From: CS4-C045 sp963844115
Lineage (GTDB): Bacteria > Planctomycetota > Planctomycetia > Pirellulales > UBA7805
Assembly: GCA_963844115.1 (NCBI GenBank)
Contig: CAWJNN010000023.1
Span: forward strand, 62,001 to 126,000
Length of the DNA stretch: 64,000 nt
Reading direction: 5' to 3'
The notes under the pieces: model-generated
What the model was told of the DNA's origin: nothing
Seen by the model: only the letters and a program-made list of their open reading frames with translations
Database searches by the model: none
Shown here: in pieces, positions 43,139 through 56,322 of the stretch
Layout: each line of letters begins with the position of its first letter
How positions within the stretch are numbered: the first letter of the stretch is position 1
Translations under genes and position numbers: made by a program

Positions 43139-45112
43139 CTAATCCACCAGTGGGAACTCGGTGATGCGCAAGCGAGTGCATCCGTAGGGGATCAATTCGA
43201 TCGGCTCGGCCGGTGTGTCAACTTGCGATGGGCTCTTGGGTAGCGGGCCGGCCGAATTGTTGACCAGTTTCCAGCTCGCTATCCGCTTGCCCTTCGTCTT
43301 CAAAACGACCGGGGCTGTCGCCGTATCAAACGGCTTGTCGCCTGGCTCGCGAGAAATCACTTCAAACGATTCGCTCGGATTACTGTGATCGATCGCCAGC
43401 CCGAAATTCCACGGCGTTGTTGGTTCGATCTGCCAGTCAATCGCCGGGAATTTGTCGTGGTGTCGTTTGAGCACGGTTCGCTTTTCGCCTATTTTCAAGG
43501 CGTAGTACAGCGGTCCGCGCAGGACGGACGCCGAGTTCTCGTAGCGCCGCTCGATGCGAATGGTCATTGGCAGGCTGATTTCGATCGTGTCACCGGACGT
43601 CCACGTTCGATCGATCGTGGCAAACGTCCCGGCCACCGCGTCGGACTTCTGGTCACCAACAGAATAAGTCGCTCCGCTCGCCCATTTGGGGATCCGCATC
43701 TTCAGCGGAAATGCAACCGGATCCTTCGTGGTTACGGTGAGCTTGATGTTGCCTGCAAACGGATAGTTGGTTTCGGCAGTGATCGTAACGTCGACGCCGT
43801 CGGCAACTTTGGCCGTAACTTTGCTGGGGCCATGAGCCACCAACGCCAGTCCGTTGTCGGCGGTGGCCATCCACATGTGCTTGACAAACTTGGGCCACCC
43901 CTGGTGCATGTTGGCCGTGCAGCATCCGTAGTTTGGCTCGAGTCCATAGATGTTGGAGTCGTCCTTGTTATTGCTCCAATCCCGTTTCGCCACGCTGACC
44001 AGGACCTGGTTTGCCTGTTGGTCGTACTGATGGGACCAGTAGTCCGCCGTGCAGGTGCCCGGGTTGGCGTTGTAGGCTAGCGCCTCCAGGCGATCTGCGA
44101 GTTCGGGATCGCCCAGGGCCGTGATCAGTTGTTCCAGTGAAAACATCTCTTCGACGATGGCACACAACTCCGTTCCTTGCGTCGGACGGTTGCCGGAAAG
44201 ATGTTCGTCGCCGGAAAACCGTCCGGCGACCTGGCCGTGGTACCGGTCGAGTTGTTTGAAGCCTTCGTAGACCGCCTTTTTGTGCAAGCTGTTACTGGAC
44301 TGTTGCCACCAGATGCCGGGATGTTTGATGGCCATGGCGATGTTAACGACGTGCGTATTGTGCACGATCGGAATCCCGTTCTTTACGGCATTCTTCCCAT
44401 AAGGAAAGTTGGTGAAGTAATTGGACCAGTCGACGCTGTGTACGTAGATCGATTCAGCGGTTTTCAGTAATTGCGGGTCGCCGGTGCGGTTGTACAGCCA
44501 ATAGACGGGTAGCAGGTTTTCCATGGCGCGGTTGCCGCGCCAGTCCCAATCGGGCCAGTCGGGCGGGTGGGTTGCCAGGTAATGCATATAATTTTGTATT
44601 AGCGTCAGTGCGCGTTCGTCGTCGGTGGCTTCGTGGTATTGCATCAAAACCTTCAGGGCGACGGCCAGTGGCCAGCGGTCTCGGTTCGCCTTTGGGCCGA
44701 ACCAGCCGTCCGGTTGTCCGCTGGCCAGGATCGGCTCCATCCACGATTTGACCTTGGCGATCAAGCGAGGATCATCCAGTGCGTAGGCCAGTGGTATCAG
44801 GCCGTCCAAGTAATAAGGTCCGCGTTCCCAGCTTTCGCCCTTGCCACCTCTCCACGCGGAATCGGTCAAGCTCGGCCAGAATTCGTCGAGATGCCCCGTC
44901 AAGCCAGCGGCCTGGATTTCCAATTGGCGCTGGAGCCAACCTGCGGGTTTGATACAGCCCAGCGGCAGCGGGATCAATTCAGACGGTGCCAGGGGCGCGC
45001 GATTTCCCACGTAGTTTTTGTTTTCGCCAAAGCAATGACCTGCCAACAGGACGTGACCAAGAACGAGCCCGATGACGACCCAGAATCGTGGCCAAAGATA
45101 TCGTGAACTCAT
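43139..45112 (-). CDS. Secreted GH127/DUF1680-family glycoside hydrolase
   Basis: 657 residues from the ATG at 45112 with a signal peptide (LWPRFWVVIGLVLGHVLLAGHCFG). The body is an alpha/alpha-barrel of the beta-L-arabinofuranosidase-like family (DUF1680): GCIKPAGWLQRQLEIQAAGLTGHLDEFW, GKGESWERGPYYLDGLIPLAY. The metal site is visible as TELCAIVEE (Glu-x-Cys) and the double cysteine in EPNYGCCTANMHQGWPKF. The C-terminal third is a beta-sandwich. Family enzymes cut arabinofuranosides from plant or bacterial glycans. An exported enzyme like this fits the polysaccharide diet of planctomycetes. Confidence 0.88.
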   Translation of the reverse strand: MSSRYLWPRFWVVIGLVLGHVLLAGHCFGENKNYVGNRAPLAPSELIPLPLGCIKPAGWLQRQLEIQAAGLTGHLDEFWPSLTDSAWRGGKGESWERGPYYLDGLIPLAYALDDPRLIAKVKSWMEPILASGQPDGWFGPKANRDRWPLAVALKVLMQYHEATDDERALTLIQNYMHYLATHPPDWPDWDWRGNRAMENLLPVYWLYNRTGDPQLLKTAESIYVHSVDWSNYFTNFPYGKNAVKNGIPIVHNTHVVNIAMAIKHPGIWWQQSSNSLHKKAVYEGFKQLDRYHGQVAGRFSGDEHLSGNRPTQGTELCAIVEEMFSLEQLITALGDPELADRLEALAYNANPGTCTADYWSHQYDQQANQVLVSVAKRDWSNNKDDSNIYGLEPNYGCCTANMHQGWPKFVKHMWMATADNGLALVAHGPSKVTAKVADGVDVTITAETNYPFAGNIKLTVTTKDPVAFPLKMRIPKWASGATYSVGDQKSDAVAGTFATIDRTWTSGDTIEISLPMTIRIERRYENSASVLRGPLYYALKIGEKRTVLKRHHDKFPAIDWQIEPTTPWNFGLAIDHSNPSESFEVISREPGDKPFDTATAPVVLKTKGKRIASWKLVNNSAGPLPKSPSQVDTPAEPIELIPYGCTRLRITEFPLVD

Positions 45113-45422
45113 GGTAATCCTTCGGTTGCGGCAGGCTGATTCGGCGAATGTCGCGATTTCGCAAGCTCGTACGACCGGCAAACGGTTGTCCCGGTCACCG
45201 GCGACGAAGCGAATTGAGCCGTAATTTACTTTAAATTAGGTGGGTCGTGCGAGCCTCCGTGCGGGCGGTAAATTGCAAATGGCAATCTGGCCACTAAAAT
45301 GAGGGGCATTAACGGGGCACGGAAATGGTGGTTCGACATGCTGGTTCGAACGATGCCAGATTCTCTTTGCCGCGATTCTAGGCTGAAACTAGTCGGTTCT
45401 TTTCCGCGTGAGGATTTACAGC
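45113..45422. other. Divergent intergenic region
   Basis: About 310 bases between the leftward glycosidase and the rightward moxR operon. No gene or structured element stands out. The GAGGA ribosome site of moxR is at its right end. Confidence 0.4.
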
Positions 45423-46426
45423 ATGAGCAACGACACGGCCACTCGCGATCTCTCGCGCGAGCGCGTTGAGAGTTTTACCGAACAGGTTGCCTCGATTCGT
45501 AACAGCCTGCATGAAGTCGTCGTCGGGCAGGACGATACGATCGACCAGCTTTTGATGTGTGCCCTGACCGGTTCCCATGCGCTGTTGGTCGGTGTACCGG
45601 GTTGGCCAAGACGTTGATGGTCAAGGCGCTGGCGTCAGCATTTCATTGGAAGTTTTCACGGATCCAGTTCACGCCCGATTTGATGCCATCGGATATCACC
45701 GGGTACGAACTGCTGGGATCGGGAAATTCTGACGGGCCGACGATGATATTCCGACGGGGGCCCGTGTTTGCCAACCTGGTGCTGGCGGACGAGATCAATC
45801 GAGCGGCTCCGAAGACGCAATCGGCATTGTTGGAAGCGATGGGCGAGCGGCACGTAACGGTCGGAGGCGAGACCTACGATCTGGAAGAGCCATTCCTGGT
45901 AGTCGCGACGCAAAATCCCATCGAACAGGAAGGTACCTACCCCCTGCCGGAAGCTCAACTTGATCGCTTCATGATGGAAATCCGAATCGGCTATCCGACG
46001 CCTGAACAGGAAGAAGAAATTGTGATGCGTACGACCGGTGGTGCCGTGGAATTGCCAGCCGCCGCCTTCGATCGCGAAATGTTTCTTGAATTGCGAGACG
46101 TGGCGATGTCGGTCCCGGTGCCAAAGAATGTCGCCGCCTACACCGTGCGGTTCTGCGGAGCGAGTCGTCCCAGCGATCCCCAAGCCAGCCAGTTCATCAA
46201 AGACTACGTCGCCTTTGGCGCCGGCCCGCGTGGTTCGCAGAACCTGGTGTTGGCTGCCAAGGCCCGTGCCTTGTTGCTGGGCCGCACCGCCCCGACGATC
46301 GAAGACGTACGCACCGTGGCACCACCGATTTTGCGGCACCGAATTATCTCGAACCATCGAGCGGTTGGCGACGGTCTTTCGTCAGACGACATTGTGGATC
46401 GGTTGTTGAAAGACGTTTCGGAATGA
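45423..46426 (+). CDS. MoxR-family AAA+ ATPase, one-base frame break
   Basis: About 334 residues joined from two frames. Part one (from the ATG at 45423) reads SLHEVVVGQDDTIDQLLMCALTGSHALLVGVPG. Part two continues LAKTLMVKALASAFHWKFSRIQFTPDLMPSDITG, with Walker B LVLADEINRA, sensor QNPIEQEGTYPLPEAQLDRFMM and a C-terminal winged domain. The Walker A GVPGLAKT is restored if one G is added to the run at 45599-45601. MoxR proteins are chaperone-like ATPases that mature VWA-domain proteins, which follow here in the same operon. Function as in the Bat system is likely. Confidence 0.9.
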
Positions 46427-46558
46427 GCACACGCCCCTGATGAGCACACGCCCCTGATGAGCACAGTCCCCTGATGAGCACACGCCCCTGATGAGCACAG
46501 TCCCCTGATGAGCACAGTCCCCTGATGAGCACAGTCCCCTGATGAGCACACGCCTCCG
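46423..46558 (+). repeat. Eight tandem 17-bp units made from a stop-start junction
   Basis: Exactly 136 bases (8 x 17) between the first ATGAGCAC, whose A-T-G-A holds the moxR stop, and the ATG of the DUF58 gene at 46559. Units alternate between ATGAGCACACGCCCCTG and ATGAGCACAGTCCCCTG. Because 17 is not a multiple of three, successive ATGs fall in different frames. Confidence 0.9.
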
Positions 46559-47470
46559 ATGAGCACAGTGGCCACAAGTCGGTTTCTGGACCTTCGCGCA
46601 CTCGCGCGCGCTGGAGCAAAAGCGATTCACCACCAGGCATCGCATCGAAGGCACCTACAGCGGGCGTCACACCTCGCGGCAGTTGGGCGGTGCCGGCGAG
46701 TTCGTCGACTATCGCGAGTACACGCCAGGCGAAGACTTGCGGCGACTGGATTGGCGCGTTTCTGCGCGAACCGGTCGCGCGTACGTTCGAATTTTTCAAG
46801 ACGAAACGAATCTCGTCTGCACGATGCTGGTCGATGCCAGTCGATCGATGTTAATGGGCAGCCGTAACGAACGCGACACAACCGGTTCAAAACTGGAGTA
46901 CGCTCAGTACTTAACGACGGCACTCAGCCACGTCATTACATGTGGGCGAGATCAAGTAGGTCTTGGAATTGCCTCTTCCGGTTTGCGTGAATACCTCGCG
47001 CCCGCCAGCACGCCAACGCATGCGACGCTGTTGCAGGAAGCGATTGAACAGATCACGACGGAGCCGGAAACACGTTTAGTTGACGCCCTGGAAGACTTGT
47101 TCGGTCGCAACTCGCGGCGTGGCGTCCTGTTGTTGGCGACCGACTTCCTGGTGGATGATCTTGAAGCCCTGTTTGCCAAAATTCGACTGTATCGGCATCG
47201 GCAATGGGAGGTTGTCTGTTTGCACCTGGTGCATCCCGACGAGGAACGTTTGCCCGAAGGCGGGGCGTTTCGTTTTGAAGGGCTGGAAAACGACGGCCAG
47301 GTGGCTTGTTCGCCCGCTGAGATCCGTGCCGCCTATCAGGAACGTTTCGAGATCCATTTGAACGCCGTCCGTACTTTTGCCTTGGCGACCGGTTGTGATT
47401 ACCGACTGGTTTCGACAGCAGTTCCCTACCTGACGACTTTAGGCGGATTCCTCGTCGAATGCGCGGGTAA
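46559..47470 (+). CDS. DUF58 protein (VWA-like), two frame irregularities
   Basis: The first frame gives MSTVATSRFLDLRALAR. After a shift near 46612-46618 the second gives ALEQKRFTTRHRIEGTYSGRHTSRQLGGAGEFVDYREYTPGEDLRRLDWRVSARTGRAYVRIFQDETNLVCTMLVDASRSM, the DUF58 signature (DYREYxPGDDLRxIDW, then an A-S-R-S-M metal-site strand). The frame then runs without stop into the next gene. One extra G in the run at 47465-47467 would create a TAA at 47468-47470, so I end the gene there. It is the usual MoxR partner. About 300 residues. Confidence 0.82.
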
Positions 47471-47486
47471 AGGTAACAGCGATAAC

Positions 47487-49579
47487 ATGAGTTTTCTCAG
47501 TCCGTTTACCTTCTGGCTGGCCATCGGAGCTGCTGCCGTTCCCGTCGCGGTCCATTTTCTCACGCGACCGCGACCGGTGCGTCTGCCGTTATCGACGATT
47601 CGTTTTGTGCAGGAGGCGGTCAAGCAACGTCGTACCCGGAATCGTCTGCGGGATGCCCTTATTCTTGCCTTGGCACGTTGGCCATCCTGCTGTTGGGCTG
47701 GGCGATTGCCCGGCCGTTGATGGGCGAGAAGAAACTGGTTTCGGACGCGGAAGACGGCGCGACGGCGCGGGTCGTGTTGCTGGATGTCAGCCAGAGCATG
47801 GCGGCGGCGGAGGGTGGCGGAGACGCGTTCCAACGGCTCGGTGCGGCGGCAGGACAATACCTGATCCATCGCCCCGGTCTGCGCGTGAATTTGATAATGG
47901 CCGTAGGCGCCCCGGCCCGTTTTTGAGGCACCATCCACCAACATCGTGTCACTTCGCGAGCAGTTAACGGCCAGCGAGGTTCGACCCGAACGCTTGAATC
48001 TATCAGCCGCCATCACGATGGCCGGCGAAATGCTGGCAAAAGTGTCGGGCGATGACCCGCGTCGCGAGCTAGTTGTGGTCAGCGATTTTCAACGGACCAA
48101 TTGGGCCGCGGCCGATTTTTCGTCCTTGCCCGAAGACACACTGATTCAGCTGGAATCGGTCGCTCCCACCGAACCGCCGGCGAATCTAGCCGTTACCGGC
48201 GTGCGCCGCGAGGGACGACCTGCCGAAGGGCGAAGTGCGGCTGGAGGTCGAAGTCGGCAATTTTGCTGCGACCACGCGAAACGCCAAAGTCGAAGTGACC
48301 CTGGGCGACGCGGCGTACCAGCTGGAAGAACTTTGCCCGCCGCGAACCAAGACGGTTCTTTCCAAGGATATTGTCGTCCGAAAAGCGGGATGGCTGGCCG
48401 GCATGGCGCGGCTGACGGGCGCGGACGATGGCGCTGCCCGCCGACAATGCACGTCCCTTTGTCGTCGATGTCCGGCCGTCACCCACCTACGTCTTGATTA
48501 CCCGCGAGCCAGTTAGCAAACGGCCATCGGCCAGTTATTACCTCGAACGAGCGTTGGTACCGTCTGCCGAAGGGTCGGATCGCAGCGGGGCGCGGGTCGT
48601 ACGCGTCAGTCCATCGCGTCTCGATAGGGAAATGCTCAGTCATGCCGAATTGTTGTTGCTGGATCATCCCGGCCGATTGAAGCAGGAACAAGTTGATGTG
48701 CTCGTTTCGCTGCTGCGGAGGGGCCGAGCGATTATTTATGTGGCAGCCGAGTTGGTCGATGCGACAAATCTGCAGATGCTGTGCGCAGCAGCGGGCAGCG
48801 GACTACAGCCTCCCGTCCAGTTGGTACCGCCTCCGCGCGGTAGCCCGCGTCGCGACCTTTTCTTGACCGAGATCAAAACGGATCGTGCGCCGTTTCGAGC
48901 GCTGGGCGATCATTCGTCGGCGTTGATTGCGCCGTCGCGATTCGCTGGCGGATTGGCGACCCAACGACTTGAAGGTGCATTGGACGACGATGTTGTGGCA
49001 ACGTACAGCGATCGTTCGACCTGTCTCTACATCACGTCGTCGGAGGGAGGTACCCTGGCCGTACTGAATGCCGATCTCGCTGCATCCAACGTTCACGCAT
49101 CGCCGGTCTTTGTGATACTGATGGAGGAACTGGTCGAACACGTGTTGCGTCAAAACCAAATCGAAAGCGAGGCCAGTGGCGAACTGCTGGTTTGCCGTTT
49201 GCCTCCATCGGTGGCCAATGTTGCGGAACTAACCGTGGTCGGAGCGGCGGGCGACAGCGCTTCGACCGGTGAACTGGTGGAAGAGAGCGATGGCGTCGTA
49301 TGGAGATGGCCCGACGCGGGACCGCCAGGCATCTATCAGGTCCAGCACGACAAAAAAACTGTCTGGTCGGTGGCGGTCACAACGCCGCCTGAGGAAAGCG
49401 ATCTTCGGGCGTTGGATTCCGAGGTATTGACCGGCCGACTGGCGGGCGAGCGTAGCGTCCAATTTCATTCGACGACCGATTCTGGCCAGCGGCGTGATGA
49501 TACCTGGACGTGGTTTGCCGTCGCTTGTGTTGTCTGCATGTTAGGTGAGATTGTTGCATTGAAGGCGTTCAATTCATGA
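47487..49579 (+). CDS. BatA-type VWA membrane protein, several frame breaks
   Basis: Starts MSFLSPFTFWLAIGAAAVPVAVHFLTRPRPVRLPLSTIRFVQ, the BatA N-terminal module that inserts into the membrane. A VWA-like part follows (VVLLDVSQSMAAAEGGGDAFQRLG, DxSxS metal site), then a long extracytoplasmic region and a final membrane helix (WFAVACVVCMLGEIVALKAF). At least four single-base shifts interrupt it, near 47676, 47920-47924, 48212-48214 and 48428, each next to a short homopolymer. Corrected, the gene would encode about 695 residues. In other bacteria Bat proteins support envelope integrity and aerotolerance. Confidence 0.75.
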
Positions 49580-49647
49580 CGTGGCACCGCCACGAGACAT
49601 CAAATTCGTCCATTCACCCGTGACGGGTTTGTTGGGAAACATTAGGA

Positions 49648-52054
49648 ATGCGTAGCCTCATTTTCACGCCGCTGATACCGACCGCGTTATGGCTGGTGCT
49701 GACGCTAGGCGGCGCGGCGCTGTTGATCTGGTATGCCACGACCAGTCGAGCACGTCTGAGCCGCGGTCGATGGCTGACGATGATCAGCCTGATGGCGATC
49801 GCGCTGCTGCTGCCGCTGATCATCTTGCTGAATCCCACCTGGCTGGAAACCCTGCCGCCGCCGGCCGGAAAGCCTCTGCTGACTGTTTTGATCGATCGTT
49901 CGGCCAGCATGGCAACGGCCGACGAGACAGACGGACGCACGCGCTACCAGGCCGCCTTAGAGATCGCGGACGCTATGCGGCAGTTGAACGACGCCTACGA
50001 GGTCCGCATTCGTAGTTTCGATACGAAAGTTTCGCCAGGTTCGCTGGACGAACTGGCATCCCGCCCACCGGAAGGAAATCTGACGGACGTGTCAGTGCGC
50101 TGACCGAAGGTCTGCACGAAGATCGACCACAGGGACAGGCCGTGTTGTTGCTGTCGGATGGTATTCACAATGCAGGCAGTTCCGCGGCATCGATCTTGAA
50201 AACCGCTTCCAAGGCAAAAGCGATCTCCGCGCCGATCTTCACCAAGACCCTGGGCGGCCAGTCGGACGTGCAGAATCTCGCCGTCCAGCCGCTCACCCCA
50301 CAACAGCTGACGTTTGTGAAACAGCAGGCATCCGTTGTCGCCGAAATCGCGCATCAGGGCTTCGAAGGACGCACCGCCGAGGTCCGTCTGTTGCGAGGCG
50401 ATGAAGAGGTGGGACGACAGGAGGTCTTGCTGGATTCGACGGGCCGTAGCGAAGTTCAGTTTCAGGTTCGTGAGGAACAGAACGGCTTGTACCGCTATCG
50501 CATCGATGTATCACCGCTGGCCGAGGAAGTTACGGAAGCGGACAATCGTTCGACGATATTGATGCGGGTTATCGATCAGCCGATTCGAGTTCTGTTGCTG
50601 GAAGGAAAGCCGTATTGGGACAGCAAGTTTTTGCTCAGGAATCTGGCCGCAGATCCCTCAATTGAAATGGTCAGCGTCGTTCGCGTAACGGACAGCCGCT
50701 TGTTAAAGAGGACGCTGCACCGAGGTGCTCCCGTGGAGGTTGGTCGCGAAAGTGTTCCGGAGGGCGATGCCGGCGATGCGGGTGCGAAGACGGAGCCAGA
50801 CGAAGCGGCAGTCGTCAACGAAGCGGCTGTCGTGGATAAAGCGGCTGTCGTGAACGACGGGCCCGAGACGACCGAACGGTCCGAACAGTGGCAGATTATT
50901 GGTGACGCCTTGGAAGTGCTGTCGGATACGGAGAGCCTTAATGAGTATCAAATTGTGGTGCTAGGTCGCGACGCCGAGGTATTCCTTTCCGAAAACACCA
51001 TCTCGAATCTGCGTAATTGGATTTCGCGGGATGGTGGTTCGTTGGTCTGTTCCCGCGGAGCGCCGGCGGCGCAGATCAGTCAGCGGTTCGGTCGGCTGTT
51101 GCCCGTCCTGTGGACGCGATCGCGAGAATCCAGGTTTCGAGTCGAATTGACCGACACTGGGCGCGAGCTGCGTTGGCTCGCGGGACAGCCTCTCTCGCAA
51201 GACGTCGATCCGCTGGCAGGAATGCCGTCGCTGTCGACGGGTACGCAGGTCAGAAAGACAAAGCCAATGGCAATCGTGCTGGCAACCAGCGTTGCAAAAG
51301 ATGGCTCCTCCGCCGTGCCCGTGGTTTCGTACCAACAATACGGAACGGGGCGCGTCGTCGTCGTCGAAGGTGCCGGCATGTGGCGGTGGGCCTTTATGCC
51401 GCCACACTACGCGAACCAGGAAGAAGTCTACGCGACGCTGTGGCATAGCCTGACGCGTTGGTTGGTTTCCCGTACCGGCTTGCTTCCAGGACAAACGATG
51501 GCACTGCAGTCGGACAAGGTGAGCTTTTCGACGACGGAAACCGCAACCGCGACGTTGTTGATTCGTGAGCAGGCAAACAGCGGCGATTTACCGCGCGTGA
51601 AATTGAGCGGCGGGCCGCTGGAGAAACCAACACTGTTAACACCGAAACCCCTGGGAGAGGATCCCGGTGTTTATCGAGTCGTGTTCGGCCGGTTGGCCGA
51701 GGGACAATATGAAGTCCAAGTGGAAGGCGGCCAGCAACCAGGTAGCGGCGAAAACGGTAGCGGCGAAAAGAATGACGACACGACCGCTTTCGACGTTCGC
51801 AGTCCTTGGACCGAACGCCTGGACATCGACGCTCGGCCCGACTTGATGCAGCGCATCGCGGAAGCCAGCGGCGGGGCGGCGCTGGAAGCGGCCGATCCGC
51901 AGGAATTGACCGATCAGTTTCAACAACACTTGGCGGCAGTCGGCCGCCTCGTGTCCGACGTACCTCTGCCTGGGATCGCTGGTGGGTTCTGTTGAGCGTT
52001 GTTGGCGTGTGGGGCGTCGTCTGGGGGCTTCGCCGAAATTCGGGTCTCATTTAG
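49648..52054 (+). CDS. Second VWA/glutamine-amidotransferase-like membrane protein, frame breaks
   Basis: Starts with two membrane helices (PTALWLVLTLGGAALLIWYA and GRWLTMISLMAIALLLPLIILL), then a VWA-like domain LLTVLIDRSASMATADET (the first metal-site Asp is followed by R, so DRSAS is a variant of DxSxS). A class I glutamine-amidotransferase-like domain of about 200 residues (PIRVLLLEGKPYWDSKFLLRNLAADPSIEM) and a closing helix WWVLLSVVGVWGVVWGLRRNSGLI follow. Two one-base shifts occur, near 50085-50100 and 51972-51978. A C-terminal helix in a new frame shows that it extends to 52054. Typical third member of planctomycete Bat operons. Confidence 0.78.
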
Positions 52055-52183
52055 CGACGTCCGGTAGTACATGAATGGACGTTTGTTGATTCCACTTTGG
52101 TTGATGAATCGGATAACATAACGAGGTCGCATCGTTGCGAACACCTTCGATCGACCTCCTAGCGACTGGAGCGGGAAAAACCC

Positions 52184-55231
<3,048 letters not shown>

Positions 55232-55304
55232 GGGACGGCGAGCCGCCAATGTCGAGGGGTGAGTGGCGAAGCGACGCCGGGCAAAAATAATTCGGAGAAG
55301 TACC

Positions 55305-56195
55305 ATGTACCACCACGCAGATACGTTGACAGCGAAGTTTCTTTGGGCGAGCGGCGTCGTTCTACTGTTTGCTGCCGGAAGCTATTGGGCGCAGGCGGAG
55401 GATGGAGCGTCAGGAAAGAACGACGCGGCCGACGGTGCCATCGCGGACAGTGCCATCGCGGACAGTGCCATCGCGGACAGTGCCATCGCCGACAGTGCCA
55501 TCGCCGACGGTGCCATCGCGGGTGGGGCCATCGCCGACGGTGCCATCGCGCGTGGGGCCGTGGCTGATGCGCCGGCAGTCATTCCCGATTCAAAGCAAGC
55601 GGGTGGCGAGTCGGAGGGCATCGTGCAGGTGGCGAACCTGATCTACGCGGGCACGAAGAGCAGCAAGTGTTTCGCCGATCACTTCCTGGTGCAGGCCGAA
55701 AAGGACTCGTCGATTTCCACTAGCCGCCGCTTCCACGCCGTTAAGCTCGCATCGGAAGACGTTTACGGATTTCCGATGCTGATCATGACCGGCGAAGGGG
55801 CCTTTACGTTGCGTGACGAAGAGCGTGAAAATCTGCGAAAATTCGTCGAACGGGGTGGATTTCTCCTGGCGTCGGCAGGCTGTTCGTCGCAGGAATGGGA
55901 CCGATCCTTTCGCAGCGAGATCGCCACGGTTTTCCCGGATCAGAAGCTGGCGGAAATTTCCTTGGGTCACGCGGTTTTCAACACCGTCTACGAAATTAAG
56001 ACCCTGACAACCAGCCACGGCAAGCCAAAGCCACTGGAGGGTGTTTCGATCGGTGGCCGGCTGGGGGTTCTCTATTCGCAGGATGGGCTGAACGATACCG
56101 CGCATACCCAGGGTTGCTGCTGTTGCGGCGGCAACGAGATTTCGAACGCGATCCAAGTAAATGTGAATATTCTAGCCTACGCGCTCACGCACTAA
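55305..56195 (+). CDS. DUF4159 protein with an alanine-rich repeat insert
   Basis: 296 residues from the ATG at 55305. A signal peptide (FLWASGVVLLFAAGSYWAQA) is followed by an in-frame minisatellite of 15-base units coding for A-D-S-A-I (about residues 42-75), then the DUF4159 domain: VANLIYAGTKSSKCFADHFLVQAEKD..., FPMLIMTGEGAFTLRDEERENLRKFVERGGFLLASAGC, QEWDRSFRSEIATVFPDQKL, GRLGVLYSQDGLND. It ends CCCCGGNEI..., with four cysteines in a row. DUF4159 often partners Bat operons. Its biochemical role is unknown. Confidence 0.85.
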   Translation: MYHHADTLTAKFLWASGVVLLFAAGSYWAQAEDGASGKNDAADGAIADSAIADSAIADSAIADSAIADGAIAGGAIADGAIARGAVADAPAVIPDSKQAGGESEGIVQVANLIYAGTKSSKCFADHFLVQAEKDSSISTSRRFHAVKLASEDVYGFPMLIMTGEGAFTLRDEERENLRKFVERGGFLLASAGCSSQEWDRSFRSEIATVFPDQKLAEISLGHAVFNTVYEIKTLTTSHGKPKPLEGVSIGGRLGVLYSQDGLNDTAHTQGCCCCGGNEISNAIQVNVNILAYALTH

Positions 56196-56220
56196 GGAGA
56201 CTTAATCAGTACGTCGCACT

Positions 56221-56306
<86 letters not shown>

Positions 56307-56322
56307 CCAACCAGCACTCAAC

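Noticed and set aside
47437..47540. DUF58-BatA in-frame fusion
   Set aside because: The continuous frame is better explained by one missing G at 47465-47467, which would restore a TAA stop just before a normal BatA start.
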